NCBI GenBank assembly: GCA_024275635.1
Contig: JAJRYT010000083.1
Span: 1-45,557 of the forward strand
Length of the DNA: 45,557 nt
Source of the DNA: Chloroflexota bacterium
GTDB taxonomy: Bacteria; Chloroflexota; Anaerolineae; Promineifilales; Promineifilaceae
Reading direction: 5' to 3'
Both the position numbers and the translations under genes were made by a program. Shown here piece by piece: positions 1 through 7,982 of the stretch. The notes beneath the pieces are model-generated. The model was not told the DNA's origin, searched no databases, and saw only the letters and a program-made list of their open reading frames with translations. Numbering within the stretch: the stretch's first letter is position 1; each line of letters begins with the position of its first letter.

Positions 1-153
1 TCCTGGTTAGGCGAGACTGAACGGATACGCTATTTCCTCAATCAGTTCTCTTTTAATTTTTGCTGCGGCTTATCTCTTGGCTGGAACCCAAATGTTTCTG
101 GACGGTAATTAACAACTGATTTTAGCGTCGGGGAGGGGGGGGCAAGGTGATAT

Positions 154-420
154 ATGTCATGTTTGGACGGCCGTTACAGACGGGTTTCTTTGCTGCCGGA
201 AACGGCCGATTTCCAGACCCTCAATCTCATCGGCTGCGAAGGCGTCGTGTCCGGGCGCGAAGACCACATCAACCAACTGGAGGGCGACTTGTGGGAACAG
301 TGGGTAGACTTCAACTACCGATTTGGTCAAGAGCCATTGTTGTACGGCGCGGCTGATCGTTTGCTGTATGTAGGACGGAAGAAGCAAAATATTGAACGTG
401 AAATCTGTCAACTAGCGTGA
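154..420 (+). CDS. Small hypothetical protein (uncertain)
   Basis: An 88-codon ORF starts 8-20 bases after a G-rich run (131-142) that could serve as a ribosome binding site. The predicted peptide is soluble, rich in Trp and acidic residues in its middle (LEGDLWEQWVDF), and ends in a basic stretch. I recognise no family, signal peptide or membrane segment. An alternative reading from GTG 147 lies in another frame. The ORF contains one ACGGCCGT octamer, which is common in real genes here but also occurs between genes. It may be a fragment of a larger decayed gene. Positions 1-153 hold nothing else I can identify. Confidence 0.3.
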   Translation: MSCLDGRYRRVSLLPETADFQTLNLIGCEGVVSGREDHINQLEGDLWEQWVDFNYRFGQEPLLYGAADRLLYVGRKKQNIEREICQLA

Positions 421-530
421 GCTAGCCAAAAGGTTGAGGCGGTGCAGCGAGTTTTGTATCTTACAAGAGCCGGTTTGTGTTCTTCAAAAGATTTTGTGGA
501 TCAGTTCGTAGAAATCCCTCTGAAAAGGGG

Positions 531-559
531 TTGACATGCCTGATTGGGCATGATAGTAT
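531..559 (+). promoter_or_regulatory. Sigma70-type promoter of a small RNA
   Basis: A consensus -35 box TTGACA (531-536) is followed after exactly 17 bases by TAGTAT (554-559), five of six matches to the -10 consensus. Transcription would begin near 566. No convincing protein gene follows before the terminator at 723-750, so the promoter appears to drive a short non-coding transcript. Confidence 0.65.
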
Positions 560-565
560 GTTTTC

Positions 566-750
566 ACTATGTCATTTGAACACGTTTGCGCCACCTTTGG
601 TTTAGGTACGGTGTTGGCCGTTGATCTCTCACAGTGGATCATGGTTCGCGCCGCGTGTTTGGGTGACAGGTTGAGCGCGGGGTAACGCCTCGCAGCAATA
701 AATTTCAATCAGTTCATTCCAGGACGCGGCTAAAAACCGCGTCTTTTTTT
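566..750 (+). ncRNA. Candidate structured small RNA, about 185 nt
   Basis: The region lies between a strong promoter and an intrinsic terminator. Its first half folds into a rod. Bases 571-584 (GTCATTTGAACACG) pair with 654-667 over 14 consecutive positions, four of them G-U. Further inside, GCG 588-590 pairs with CGC 649-651, ACC 593-595 with GGT 643-645, and TGATC 622-626 with GATCA 637-641, leaving internal loops. A smaller hairpin can form at about 675-693. The length and free-standing transcription recall 6S RNA, but the closing helix does not span the whole transcript. The SRP RNA core and tmRNA hallmarks are absent. A 38-codon ORF (569-685) starts only a few bases from the predicted transcript start and could be translated leaderless; the helix argues against it. 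The class remains unassigned. Confidence 0.5.
723..750 (+). terminator. Intrinsic terminator of the small RNA
   Basis: GACGCGG (723-729) and CCGCGTC (737-743) form a perfect 7-bp stem around a 7-base A-rich loop and are followed by a run of T (744-750). This is a textbook rho-independent terminator on the plus strand. It closes the unit that starts at the 531-559 promoter and insulates it from the ABC exporter operon. Confidence 0.85.
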
Positions 751-757
751 GTTTGTC

Positions 758-790
758 ATCCTCCCGGAGGTTGTGAACCTCCGGGAGGAT
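758..790 (+). repeat. 15-bp perfect inverted repeat ahead of the ABC operon
   Basis: Positions 758-772 and 776-790 are perfect reverse complements around a GTG loop. The stem is very GC-rich, with core CCTCCCGGAGG. It lies 14 bases before the ATG of the ABC ATPase, so on the mRNA it would sit at or over the ribosome binding region. A related core occurs at about 45226-45238. Confidence 0.8.
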
Positions 791-803
791 AGCTAGAGGG
801 CTT

Positions 804-1790
804 ATGAATGGATTAGCAGTAGACGTATCCGGTCTGGTAAAGACGTTCCAGGTCAAACAAAAAGCGCCGGGACTGCGGGGTAGTTGGCGGGCGGTGTGGC
901 AGCCGGCAGTGAAGGAGGTAACGGCCGTTGCCGACATCAGCTTCACCCTGGAAGAAGGGGAAATCCTGGCCTTCATCGGCCCAAACGGAGCCGGTAAATC
1001 TACGACGATTAAGATGCTGACCGGCATCCTGTACCCCAGCGGCGGGCAGGCATCCGTCCTGGGCTATACGCCCTGGCAAGACCGGCGCACGCTCGGCTTC
1101 CACATCGGCTCCGTCTTCGGGCAGAAGCCGCAGCTCTGGTACCATCTGCCTGCTGAAGATACGTTCCGCCTCTTCGCCCGCATTTATGAACTGGATATGG
1201 CTGCTTTCCGCCAGCGGCGCGACTTCTTGGTGGAGGCGTTCGACATCGGACACTTGCTACAAATTCCAGTGCGTAAACTGAGCCTGGGCCAGCGGATGAA
1301 GTGTGAAATCACCGCCTCGCTGCTGCACCGGCCGCGCATCATCTTCCTGGACGAGCCGACGATTGGGCTGGATGTGGTCGCTAAACAGCAGATTCGGGAC
1401 GCGATCACCTATCTCAACGAGGAGGAGAATACGACGATTTTCCTCACGAGCCACGATGCGGGCGACATTGAGAAGCTGTCGCGGCGGGTGATTATCATCA
1501 ATCATGGGCGGCTCATTTATGACGGCCGCACCTCGGCCCTCAAGCGGCAATACCTCACCCGCAAACGCATTGACGTGCGCTTTGCTGAACGGCTGAACGG
1601 CGACGAGCTGATCCTGCCCGGCGTCACCATCCTCAAGCGGGGGACGTATGGCCTTAAGCTGGAATTTGACAGCCGCGCCGTACCGGTGGAGCAGGTCGTC
1701 CAGCAGATCATGGCCGTCAAGCCGACGCAAGACATCAACATCGCCGACCCGCCGCTGGAGGAGATTATTCGGGATATTTACCAGGCGTAG
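804..1790 (+). CDS. ABC-2 exporter ATP-binding protein (COG4586 type)
   Basis: This is the ATPase of an ABC-2 type exporter. The Walker A motif GPNGAGKST is at residues 59-67, the signature LSLGQ begins at residue 159, and Walker B (IIFLDEPT) is at about 179-186 with the catalytic Glu184. A switch His follows in LTSHD. At 328 residues it is longer than minimal ABC ATPases. An N-terminal insertion before Walker A and a C-terminal domain after residue 230 fit the COG4586 group, which is normally found with two divergent permeases (COG4587 and COG3694). Exactly two such permeases follow, at 1905 and 2794. The substrate cannot be read from sequence; relatives are proposed to export drugs or other hydrophobic compounds. 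Confidence 0.93.
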   Translation: MNGLAVDVSGLVKTFQVKQKAPGLRGSWRAVWQPAVKEVTAVADISFTLEEGEILAFIGPNGAGKSTTIKMLTGILYPSGGQASVLGYTPWQDRRTLGFHIGSVFGQKPQLWYHLPAEDTFRLFARIYELDMAAFRQRRDFLVEAFDIGHLLQIPVRKLSLGQRMKCEITASLLHRPRIIFLDEPTIGLDVVAKQQIRDAITYLNEEENTTIFLTSHDAGDIEKLSRRVIIINHGRLIYDGRTSALKRQYLTRKRIDVRFAERLNGDELILPGVTILKRGTYGLKLEFDSRAVPVEQVVQQIMAVKPTQDINIADPPLEEIIRDIYQA

Positions 1791-1904
1791 GCCGTAAGCC
1801 GTAAGCCGTAAGCTGTAAGCCGTAATTCGTAATTCGTAATTCGTAATTCGTAAGCCGGAACACGGAACACGGAATACGGAACACGAAACACGAAACATAT
1901 TGCT
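1790..1904 (+). repeat. Short tandem repeats between ABC genes
   Basis: The 114-base gap is almost entirely short tandem words. GTAAGCC repeats about four times with small changes, then GTAATTC about four times, then ACACGGAA-like units about five times. The same words, inverted, make up the array at 11052-11162, so this is a dispersed repeat family and not local slippage alone. The ribosome binding site for the permease that follows is not obvious within it. Confidence 0.8.
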
Positions 1905-2717
1905 ATGTTGAATCAACTTCGCATAACCATAATCAAATACGGCGCAATCTCGCTGACGAACTTGCAGAACCAGTTGGCTTATGTCTGGGATGTGGCCGGG
2001 CGGTCGGCGATGATTATCTTTTTCATGTTCATTTTTACGCAGTTGTGGACGGCCGTTTACGAATCGCAGGAAACGGCCGTCATCGCCGGACTCACCCTGT
2101 CCAACACCATCTGGTACTTTATCATCGCCGAGGTGATGGAGTTGGGTAAACCGCGCCACGACATTCGCATCTCCGAGGAGGTGAAGGATGGCTCAATCGC
2201 GTACACGATGGGACGGCCGTACAACTACCTCGTCTATCATCTGGCTAACGGGGTGGGGGAAGCGGCCGTGCGTATGGGACTGGTCTTCCTCCTGGGGCTG
2301 CCCGTCGTCATCTACTACGCCGGACTGCCCACCGTCGCCGCCCGCCATCTGCCCGCCGTCTTCCTCGTCGTCGTCCTGGCGATGCTGCTCGACTTTTTTG
2401 TCTTCAGCATCATCGGCCTGCTCGCCTTCGTCACCGAAGATATCTTCTCCTTCCGGCTCATCTACCAGAAGCTGGTCTTCATCCTGGGCGGCTTGATGAT
2501 TCCGCTTGACTTTTTGCCCGATTGGCTGCATCGCATCGCCCGCATCCTGCCCTTCAGCCTGACGACCTACGCCCCGGCCAAGCTGTTCGTCGCCTTCGAC
2601 GCGGCCCAATTCCGGCAGATTGTCAGTTCGCAGGTCGTCTGGCTGCTCATCATCGGCGCAATTCTATACCGGCAGTACCGTTGGGCCGTCCGGCGGTTAA
2701 CGGTGAATGGAGGATGA
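1905..2717 (+). CDS. ABC-2 exporter permease (COG4587 type)
   Basis: A 270-residue integral membrane protein with about six hydrophobic segments, near residues 25-50, 55-80, 110-135, 140-170, 180-200 and 235-255. It follows the ATPase and precedes a second permease of similar size, the usual arrangement of the COG4586/4587/3694 transporters. The conserved-looking loop with PRHDIRISEEVKDGSI between early membrane segments fits ABC-2 permeases, where such cytoplasmic helices contact the ATPase. It should form a heterodimeric channel with the 2794 product. The family assignment rests on context plus hydrophobic pattern. Confidence 0.87.
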   Translation: MLNQLRITIIKYGAISLTNLQNQLAYVWDVAGRSAMIIFFMFIFTQLWTAVYESQETAVIAGLTLSNTIWYFIIAEVMELGKPRHDIRISEEVKDGSIAYTMGRPYNYLVYHLANGVGEAAVRMGLVFLLGLPVVIYYAGLPTVAARHLPAVFLVVVLAMLLDFFVFSIIGLLAFVTEDIFSFRLIYQKLVFILGGLMIPLDFLPDWLHRIARILPFSLTTYAPAKLFVAFDAAQFRQIVSSQVVWLLIIGAILYRQYRWAVRRLTVNGG

Positions 2718-2730
2718 AGGAAGAAGGATT

Positions 2731-2776
2731 AAAGATTGAAGATTAATGATTTGCGGTCGCCCAATCTTCAATCTTT
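2731..2776 (+). repeat. 14-bp inverted repeat between permease genes
   Basis: AAAGATTGAAGATT (2731-2744) is the exact reverse complement of 2763-2776. The loop includes TTGCGGTCGCCC. The same stem words and a related loop recur at 3591-3636 at the end of the operon, so the two are copies of one small dispersed hairpin. Here it sits inside the operon, so it may stabilise or attenuate the transcript more than end it. Confidence 0.85.
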
Positions 2777-2793
2777 GATCTTTAATCTTTATT

Positions 2794-3579
2794 ATGAACG
2801 AACTCAAATTCTTACGCACACTGGCCGGAATCAACCTGGCGTCAGCGATGGAGTACCGGGCCAGCTTCATCAGCCAGATTGTGGGCATGTTCATCAACAA
2901 CGGCATCTACTTCGTCTTTTGGCTGATATTTTTCGACCGCTTTGGCACGGTTCGCGGCTACAACATTGGTGAAATCTACCTGCTGTTCGCCATCGTTACG
3001 CTGGGTTACGGGCTGGCCTATATGTTCGCCGGAAACACGGGCGGCAGTCTGGCTTACCTCATCGCTCAGGGACGGCTCGATTATTACCTGGTTTTCCCGC
3101 GCAACGTGCTGCTGCACGTCGTCTTTTCGCGGATGGTGGTTTCCACCATCGGCGATGTGACTTTTGGTCTTATCGCTTACCTGTTTACCGGCCGTTTTCA
3201 TCCGCTGGAGATTGGGCTGTTTTTACTGTCGGCCGTCTTTGTGGCCTTGATTTTGGTCGCCTTTGGGGTGATGGCCGGGTCGCTGGCCTTTTTCCTGGGC
3301 AATACGCAGTATGCCAGCCAGCAGTTGAACATGACGATGCTGACCTTTGCCCTTTACCCCAACTCGCTCTTCACCGGAGCGGCCCGGTTCATGCTGTACA
3401 CCATTGTTCCGGCGGCGTTTGTGGGCGCGGTGCCGGTGCGAATCGTACAAGAGCGGAATGGACTGCTGCTGTTGGGGTTGGCTGGCGTGGCGGCGCTGAT
3501 GTGGGGATTGGCAACGGCCGTTTTTTACACCGGCCTCCGTCGCTACGAATCAGGCAGCGCGATTAACGTGAATGTGTAA
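2794..3579 (+). CDS. ABC-2 exporter permease (COG3694 type)
   Basis: A 261-residue membrane protein with about six hydrophobic stretches. It begins MNELKFLRTLAGINLASAMEYR, the amphipathic N-terminus typical of these permeases. It is the second permease of the exporter and should pair with the 1905 product. The middle contains SLAYLIAQGRLDYYLVFPRN, a soluble loop commonly found between membrane segments 2 and 3 in this family. The gene ends 11 bases before the hairpin shared with the convergent release factor 3 gene. Confidence 0.87.
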   Translation: MNELKFLRTLAGINLASAMEYRASFISQIVGMFINNGIYFVFWLIFFDRFGTVRGYNIGEIYLLFAIVTLGYGLAYMFAGNTGGSLAYLIAQGRLDYYLVFPRNVLLHVVFSRMVVSTIGDVTFGLIAYLFTGRFHPLEIGLFLLSAVFVALILVAFGVMAGSLAFFLGNTQYASQQLNMTMLTFALYPNSLFTGAARFMLYTIVPAAFVGAVPVRIVQERNGLLLLGLAGVAALMWGLATAVFYTGLRRYESGSAINVNV

Positions 3580-3590
3580 AAAAGGATTGA

Positions 3591-3636
3591 AGATTGAAGA
3601 TTGATGTGCAGTTGCCCAATCATCAATCTTCAATCT
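3591..3636. terminator. Bidirectional terminator hairpin between convergent genes
   Basis: AGATTGAAGATTGATG (3591-3606) and its exact complement (3621-3636) form a 16-bp stem, flanked by A-rich sequence on the left and T-rich sequence on the right. It lies between the convergent ABC permease and release factor 3 genes and would serve both strands. It overlaps the last codons and stop of the release factor gene (3623-3625), so the repeat supplies the protein's C-terminal residues. Confidence 0.7.
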
Positions 3637-5308
3637 TTGATTTTGGCTGTTCCAGAAACGTGATTTCCGGATACTTGTTACTGTAAAACTTCAGTTCGTG
3701 TTCTGAGGAGAAAAGGGCGACGAGACGGCCGTTTCCATCCACCGTCCGCATCATCCCATAGCGCCAGGGGAGCAGTTCGATTTTGTTCTCCGGCCCGTAT
3801 ACCCAGCGGGCCAGCGTTTGCGGCAGCGCCTCGCGCCGCGTTTCCACGCCGTACTCGCCTTCCAGCCGCGCCTGCACTACATCCAACTGCAGCAGGCCAA
3901 CCACGGCCAGAATCGGCTCCCGTTTTTGCGCGTCTGTCTCGTGCAGGATTTGCATCGCCCCTTCCGTCTCCAGTTGGGCTAACCCTTTCAGAAATTGTTT
4001 TTGCTTGCTGATGTCCACGTTAATCAGCCGGGCAAAATGTTCCGCCGGGAAGGTGGGGATAGGGGCGAAATTAAAACTGCCATTGGCCGTGATTGTATCG
4101 CCGATGCCGAAGTAGCGGCTGCCGGGCAGGCCGATGATGTCCCCGGCGTAGGCTTCATCTACTACCTCGCGCTCCTCGGCAAAGAATTTATACGGCCGTG
4201 CCAGTTTCAACGACTTGCCGCTGCGCGGATGATTAACAGACATATTGCGCTGGAAACGGCCGCTGCAAATGCGCACAAACGCCACGCTGTCCCGGTGCCG
4301 GGGGTTCATGTTCGCCTGAATCTTAAAAACAAAGCCGGTGAAATCGGGCTGTTCCGGGCTGACCAGCCCGGCGTCGCTGGGATACGCGCCCGGCGTCGGG
4401 GCATATTGGACAAAATCATCCAGAAACAACTGGACGCCAAAATTGGCGAGGGCGCTGCCAAAATAAACCGGCGTTTGCCTGCCGGCCAGGAACGACGCCC
4501 GGTCTAAATTCATTTCCATCTCGTCCAGCAAGGCGATGTTGTCGTGTAGTTCCTCAAACTGTGTCGCGCTCAAAGCGGCTTTGATGCGTGGGTCATCCAG
4601 GGTCGTAATCGTTTCTGGTGACATGGTCTGGTTGCGCGCCGTGCGGTCGTAAAGGTGTACCTGAGCAGTTCCGCGGTCATAAACGCCAACAAAATTGCCG
4701 CCGTCGCCGATGGGCCAGTTGACCGGCGCCGGTTCCATCCCCAGCACGGTTTCCACTTCATCCAGCAGTTCCAGCGGGTCAAGCGCCGGGCGATCCATCT
4801 TGTTGATGAAGGTGAAGATGGGGATGCCGCGCTGGCGGCAGACATCAAATAGTTTGCGGGTCTGTGTCTCTACGCCTTTGGCCGCGTCCAGGACCATGAC
4901 GGCGCTGTCGGCGGCGGTGAGGGTGCGGTAGGTATCTTCGGAGAAGTCTTGATGGCCGGGGGTGTCGAGCAGGTTGATGATACGGCCGTTATACGTAAAC
5001 TGTAACACGGTAGACGTAATCGAAATACCCCTCTCCCGCTCCATCGCCATCCAGTCGGAGGTGGCTGAACGCTGGTTGCGGCGGGCGCGCACACTTCCCG
5101 CCAGGTGAATGGCGTTGCCGTAGAGCAGCAGCTTTTCGGTCAGCGTCGTTTTGCCCGCGTCGGGGTGGGAAATGATAGCAAATGTGCGTCGGGCGGCGAT
5201 CTCGGCCGCCAGGTGGTCGCTGGTTAAACGGCCGTTGCCGCTGTTATCTTGATTGGTCATATACGTGAAAAAGGCCACGATAACCGTTTCGTGACCGCTA
5301 CTCTCCAT
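3623..5308 (-). CDS. prfC: Peptide chain release factor 3
   Basis: A translational GTPase that recycles release factors 1 and 2 from the ribosome after termination. The G1 motif SHPDAGKTT lies at residues 47-55 and is followed by MERERGISITST (switch I, G2), DTPGHQDF (G3) and NKMDR (G4). RF3-specific C-terminal domains follow. The open frame allows a start at 5308 (561 residues) or at the internal ATG 5260 (545 residues, MTNQDNSG). RF3 proteins are about 525-530 residues and begin shortly before the RRTFAIISHPD segment, which favours 5260. Neither start has a clear ribosome binding site. The last residues (KSKIED) are encoded by the repeat hairpin shared with the convergent gene. Confidence 0.95.
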   Translation of the reverse strand: MESSGHETVIVAFFTYMTNQDNSGNGRLTSDHLAAEIAARRTFAIISHPDAGKTTLTEKLLLYGNAIHLAGSVRARRNQRSATSDWMAMERERGISITSTVLQFTYNGRIINLLDTPGHQDFSEDTYRTLTAADSAVMVLDAAKGVETQTRKLFDVCRQRGIPIFTFINKMDRPALDPLELLDEVETVLGMEPAPVNWPIGDGGNFVGVYDRGTAQVHLYDRTARNQTMSPETITTLDDPRIKAALSATQFEELHDNIALLDEMEMNLDRASFLAGRQTPVYFGSALANFGVQLFLDDFVQYAPTPGAYPSDAGLVSPEQPDFTGFVFKIQANMNPRHRDSVAFVRICSGRFQRNMSVNHPRSGKSLKLARPYKFFAEEREVVDEAYAGDIIGLPGSRYFGIGDTITANGSFNFAPIPTFPAEHFARLINVDISKQKQFLKGLAQLETEGAMQILHETDAQKREPILAVVGLLQLDVVQARLEGEYGVETRREALPQTLARWVYGPENKIELLPWRYGMMRTVDGNGRLVALFSSEHELKFYSNKYPEITFLEQPKSKIED

Positions 5309-5667
5309 TTATCAGATTTGTTACAAGGATAGCACGAATAGCCTGGAAAGGGTAGCGCTGCAGCGCGGAACATAGGGCTAATTTGTCAGTCGTAGAAGCA
5401 AGCTGCCCGCTTATCAATGCAAACAAGCAGTTTGCGCCTACGATTCTGATAACGCTTTTGTGGCCCCGGTTCATATTCCCCTTTCAGGGCGTGATAATCG
5501 AGGATGTGGGCAAATTCTTCTTCAATCGGATGAACAAAGCAACCGGAACGGTAATTGAGTAATTACCCAATTACCCAATTACCCAATTACTCAATTACCC
5601 AATTACCCAATTACTCAATTACCCAATTACCCAATTACACTATCGTACAAATTTGTGAAAGCCAGCG
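5309..5667. repeat. Intergenic gap with an (ACCCAATT)n tandem array
   Basis: No gene is supported in this 359-base gap. Its right half (about 5555-5637) is a tandem array of an 8-base unit, mostly ACCCAATT with some ACTCAATT variants, in roughly nine copies. The variant units recur in a regular pattern, two or three standard units then one variant, which suggests duplication of a longer composite unit. Related words (GGTAATTG, ACCAATTACC) form the hairpin at about 43070-43130 and also occur inside the megasynthase gene near 25319-25372. The left half (5309-5550) shows no recognisable feature. Confidence 0.85.
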
Positions 5668-6705
5668 TTAATCATCCAACGTTTGCCGGGAAATATCCTT
5701 GCCGGGGCGCAGCGCTTTCATGTATCCATCATGTTGGCGAGCAATGTGCATACCGGCTTTTTCGTAGAGTCGGGTAGCGCCGGTCAGGCTGTCGGCGTCT
5801 ACATCCAGCCCTACTCGAAGTTGACCGCGCTTTTGGAACTTGGCAAAAGCGTGATGCAGTAAAGCCAGCGCCAACCCCTGCCGCCGCCAGGGACGGCGCA
5901 CGGCTAACGCATCTACATACCCCATTTGCGGGTCATCAGGCATTTTGGTGCGGCAAAGGGCGATGGCGGCGATTTCATCACCATCCATTGCCAGGAACCA
6001 TAGCGATGGATCAAATTCTTTGTCGTTTTCAATCCAATGTCGCCATTTCACCATTTCCTCTTCTTCAGGACGGGAGACGTAGCCCCAATGGTCTTGGAAT
6101 GCATCGGCGTCGGCGCGGTAGACGGCGCGCAAATCGTTGATATCGGCAAAGGTGCGAATGGTGATGCCCTGCGGCCACTGCGGCGGCGGAAGGGGACGGC
6201 CGTCATCCAGATCAATGACCATGCGCCAGAAATGACGATAGGGCTGCATACCCAGTTTGGTGAACAGGCGCTTGGGCGGTTGGTAGGAGCTGACCGTACC
6301 CACTTGCATAATGACCTGCACGCCATCCGGGGCGCGGGTGATGGCCTGCCGGGCGCGCTGTTCGGCCCATTGCATCAGCGCCGTGCCAATGCCCTGCCCT
6401 TCATAATCAGGGTGAACGCGGCCCCACACCCAGATGCGCACGGGCGGGTTCGAGATGTCCCAAACTTCGATGTAGCCGACCAACTCGCCGTTAGGGGCGA
6501 AGACCAGCCGCACGGAATCGGTCAGGCTGAAGTTGGGTGTCTGCCACTCGTTGCGTATATCGTCTACGTCGGCCTCATCCGCGCCGATTTGTACCTGGGA
6601 GCAGATGTTGAAGAGGCGAACGGCCGTTTCCAGGTCGTTCATGGTTGCGGGACAGATGGTAAATCCTTTTTTCAGTTCGATTTTTGATTTTGTTGCTGTT
6701 AACAT
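5668..6705 (-). CDS. Tandem GNAT N-acetyltransferase
   Basis: A 345-residue protein with two GNAT folds in tandem. The first covers about residues 15-165, with acetyl-CoA loop sequence VHPDYEGQGIGTALMQWAE. The second covers about 175-325, with VRRPWRRQGLALALL. Duplicated GNAT architecture is known from mycothiol synthase and from many uncharacterised acetyltransferases; the acceptor cannot be read here. A ribosome binding site AAGGAAG overlaps the stop codon of the upstream membrane protein gene, with only 11 bases between genes, so the two are cotranscribed. It is the last gene of a minus-strand operon starting near 8119. Downstream lies the (ACCCAATT)n array. Confidence 0.9.
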   Translation of the reverse strand: MLTATKSKIELKKGFTICPATMNDLETAVRLFNICSQVQIGADEADVDDIRNEWQTPNFSLTDSVRLVFAPNGELVGYIEVWDISNPPVRIWVWGRVHPDYEGQGIGTALMQWAEQRARQAITRAPDGVQVIMQVGTVSSYQPPKRLFTKLGMQPYRHFWRMVIDLDDGRPLPPPQWPQGITIRTFADINDLRAVYRADADAFQDHWGYVSRPEEEEMVKWRHWIENDKEFDPSLWFLAMDGDEIAAIALCRTKMPDDPQMGYVDALAVRRPWRRQGLALALLHHAFAKFQKRGQLRVGLDVDADSLTGATRLYEKAGMHIARQHDGYMKALRPGKDISRQTLDD

Positions 6706-6716
6706 AAATTTCTTCC

Positions 6717-7142
6717 TTATCCGATTAATACATTATTTGATTGGATGCCGGTGGTTCGCTTGATGACGGGGACGGCGGTGACGGTCACAAGCCAGCCGTT
6801 GAGAAAGGCCAGGCCGTAGATGGCAATGGGCATGAGCGAGTGGATGGCGTAGCCGCCCAACAGCGCTTTGGCCGCACCCACTGCCAGGCTCATGAGGATG
6901 CTCAGGATTACCTGTTCACGGCCGTTCCCTTCTGAATACAACACCCCATTTAACCCGCCGATGATTGCGCCATTGGTTAAACTGAACAACAAAATAGCTC
7001 GCGCAACCGCCGGGTTCCAACCGTTCAATGCCGGGATTGAACTGGCCAGGAACGCCCAGACGGCTAGAGATAAGCTGGCGCTGAATAAACCAATGCCTGT
7101 CCCCGTAAGGGTTCCAGTTAAAACTGCTTTTTTGCGGTTCAT
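6717..7142 (-). CDS. Small integral membrane protein, unknown function
   Basis: About 141 residues with four hydrophobic segments, near residues 8-30, 45-65, 73-93 and 100-122, separated by short loops. I chose ATG 7142 because GAGAGG lies 5 bases upstream; an adjacent ATG at 7145 and a longer frame to 7193 are also open. No motif identifies a substrate or enzyme activity. The protein lies between a HAD hydrolase and a double-GNAT acetyltransferase in one operon. A membrane anchoring or permease-like role is possible, but nothing in the sequence proves it. Confidence 0.75.
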   Translation of the reverse strand: MNRKKAVLTGTLTGTGIGLFSASLSLAVWAFLASSIPALNGWNPAVARAILLFSLTNGAIIGGLNGVLYSEGNGREQVILSILMSLAVGAAKALLGGYAIHSLMPIAIYGLAFLNGWLVTVTAVPVIKRTTGIQSNNVLIG

Positions 7143-7209
7143 CATTTCCTCTCGATGGGCTGACTTGAGGATGGGAGAACGGCCGTTTCTCACAAACCAT
7201 CCCGCTTCC

Positions 7210-7815
7210 TCAGGTCATTACCCCTAACCTTGCTAATTCTGCCGGGACATCCGTGCCCGGTTGGTAATGAATCACAGCCATCCCCAAAGCCTGGGCGGCG
7301 GCGATGTTATGGGCAAAATCATCAATAAAAACCGCCTCATCCGGCTGTCGCCCCAGCCTTGCCAGGGTGCGTCGGTAAATCTCCGGATCAGGCTTCATTA
7401 CCTTTTCCACCGCCGAGCCAACAATGAGATCGAACGCATCAGCAATGGCGTGTTGATGGGTGAGTGAATCATGTAATCCATCGGTGGCATTGCTGATGAT
7501 CGCCGTCTGGTAAGCAGGGCGGAGGCGGCGGATATACTCAATTAGCGCTTTGTCCAACACATCCCCGGCCCAGAATCCGGTGCGGAAATCAGCCAGACGT
7601 TCTGGCGACAGGGTCAACCGTTGGCCAACCCACTGCCACAGTTCAGCATCGCTGATTTCGCCGCGCTGTGCCTTGTGGCCTATCTCGCTGTTGAAGACGA
7701 TTTGTTCCGATTCCCATTCGGCCAGACCGAGCTTCTTTTCCCACTGCCGCCGGCTGCTGTGATCGGCCGTGCGAATGAGTACGCCGCCGACATCAAAAAT
7801 AACTGCTTTGATCAT
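7210..7815 (-). CDS. HAD superfamily hydrolase (HAD-IA type)
   Basis: A 201-residue haloacid dehalogenase-like phosphatase. Motif I is IFDVGGVLI with nucleophile Asp8, motif II IISNATD, motif III the Lys in KVMKPDPEIY, and motif IV FIDDFAHN. Between motifs I and II is a helical cap of the subfamily I type, as in small-metabolite phosphatases and sugar-phosphate phosphatases. Motif I has Gly-Gly where many phosphatases have a second acidic residue (DxD), as also seen in YihX-like members. GGAGG lies 6 bases before the ATG. It is the first full gene after a leader ORF and two terminators, so its expression is probably controlled by attenuation. Confidence 0.9.
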   Translation of the reverse strand: MIKAVIFDVGGVLIRTADHSSRRQWEKKLGLAEWESEQIVFNSEIGHKAQRGEISDAELWQWVGQRLTLSPERLADFRTGFWAGDVLDKALIEYIRRLRPAYQTAIISNATDGLHDSLTHQHAIADAFDLIVGSAVEKVMKPDPEIYRRTLARLGRQPDEAVFIDDFAHNIAAAQALGMAVIHYQPGTDVPAELARLGVMT

Positions 7816-7861
7816 GTTTACCTCCGGTTAGTTGGTGGCTTGCCAACTTGTCACTTGCCAA

Positions 7862-7895
7862 CAAAAAAGGACGTGGATGAAACACCCACGTCCTT
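7862..7895 (-). terminator. Second intrinsic terminator upstream of the HAD operon
   Basis: Read on the minus strand, AAGGACGTGG (7895-7886) pairs perfectly with CCACGTCCTT (7876-7867) around a 9-base loop and is followed by TTTTTG. It lies 47 bases before the HAD start codon. With the terminator at 7922-7960 it forms a tandem pair that a polymerase must pass to reach the HAD operon. Confidence 0.8.
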
Positions 7896-7921
7896 CACGC
7901 AAATTCAGGCTTGTGCTGAAT

Positions 7922-7960
7922 GCAAAGAAAAAGGCCGCAGGCATCTCGTGCGCTGCGGCC
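7922..7960 (-). terminator. First intrinsic terminator, after the leader ORF
   Basis: On the minus strand, GGCCGCAG (7960-7953) pairs with CTGCGGCC (7940-7933), with GCA/TGC extending the stem past a bulge, and TTTTTC follows. It begins 22 bases after the stop of the 26-codon leader ORF. The loop sequence CGCAC can pair with GTGCG in leader codons 21-22, a possible alternative structure. This is the layout of a translation-coupled attenuator. Confidence 0.75.
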
Positions 7961-7982
7961 CAAAAATTCGATTTATGTCAAA

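Noticed and set aside
566..750. Small RNA as SRP RNA, tmRNA or a T-box
   Set aside because: None of the SRP core (GGAAG/AGCAGCC-type), tmRNA ends or T-box AGGGTGG motif is present; only the rod-like fold and flanking signals are supported.
629..1027. Long antisense ORFs over the ABC, mfd and megasynthase genes
   Set aside because: They are frame shadows of well-supported genes on the other strand and lack domain signals.
5549..5643. CRISPR array at 5549-5643 or at 11064-11152
   Set aside because: The units are 7-8 bases with no spacers, so these are tandem repeats.
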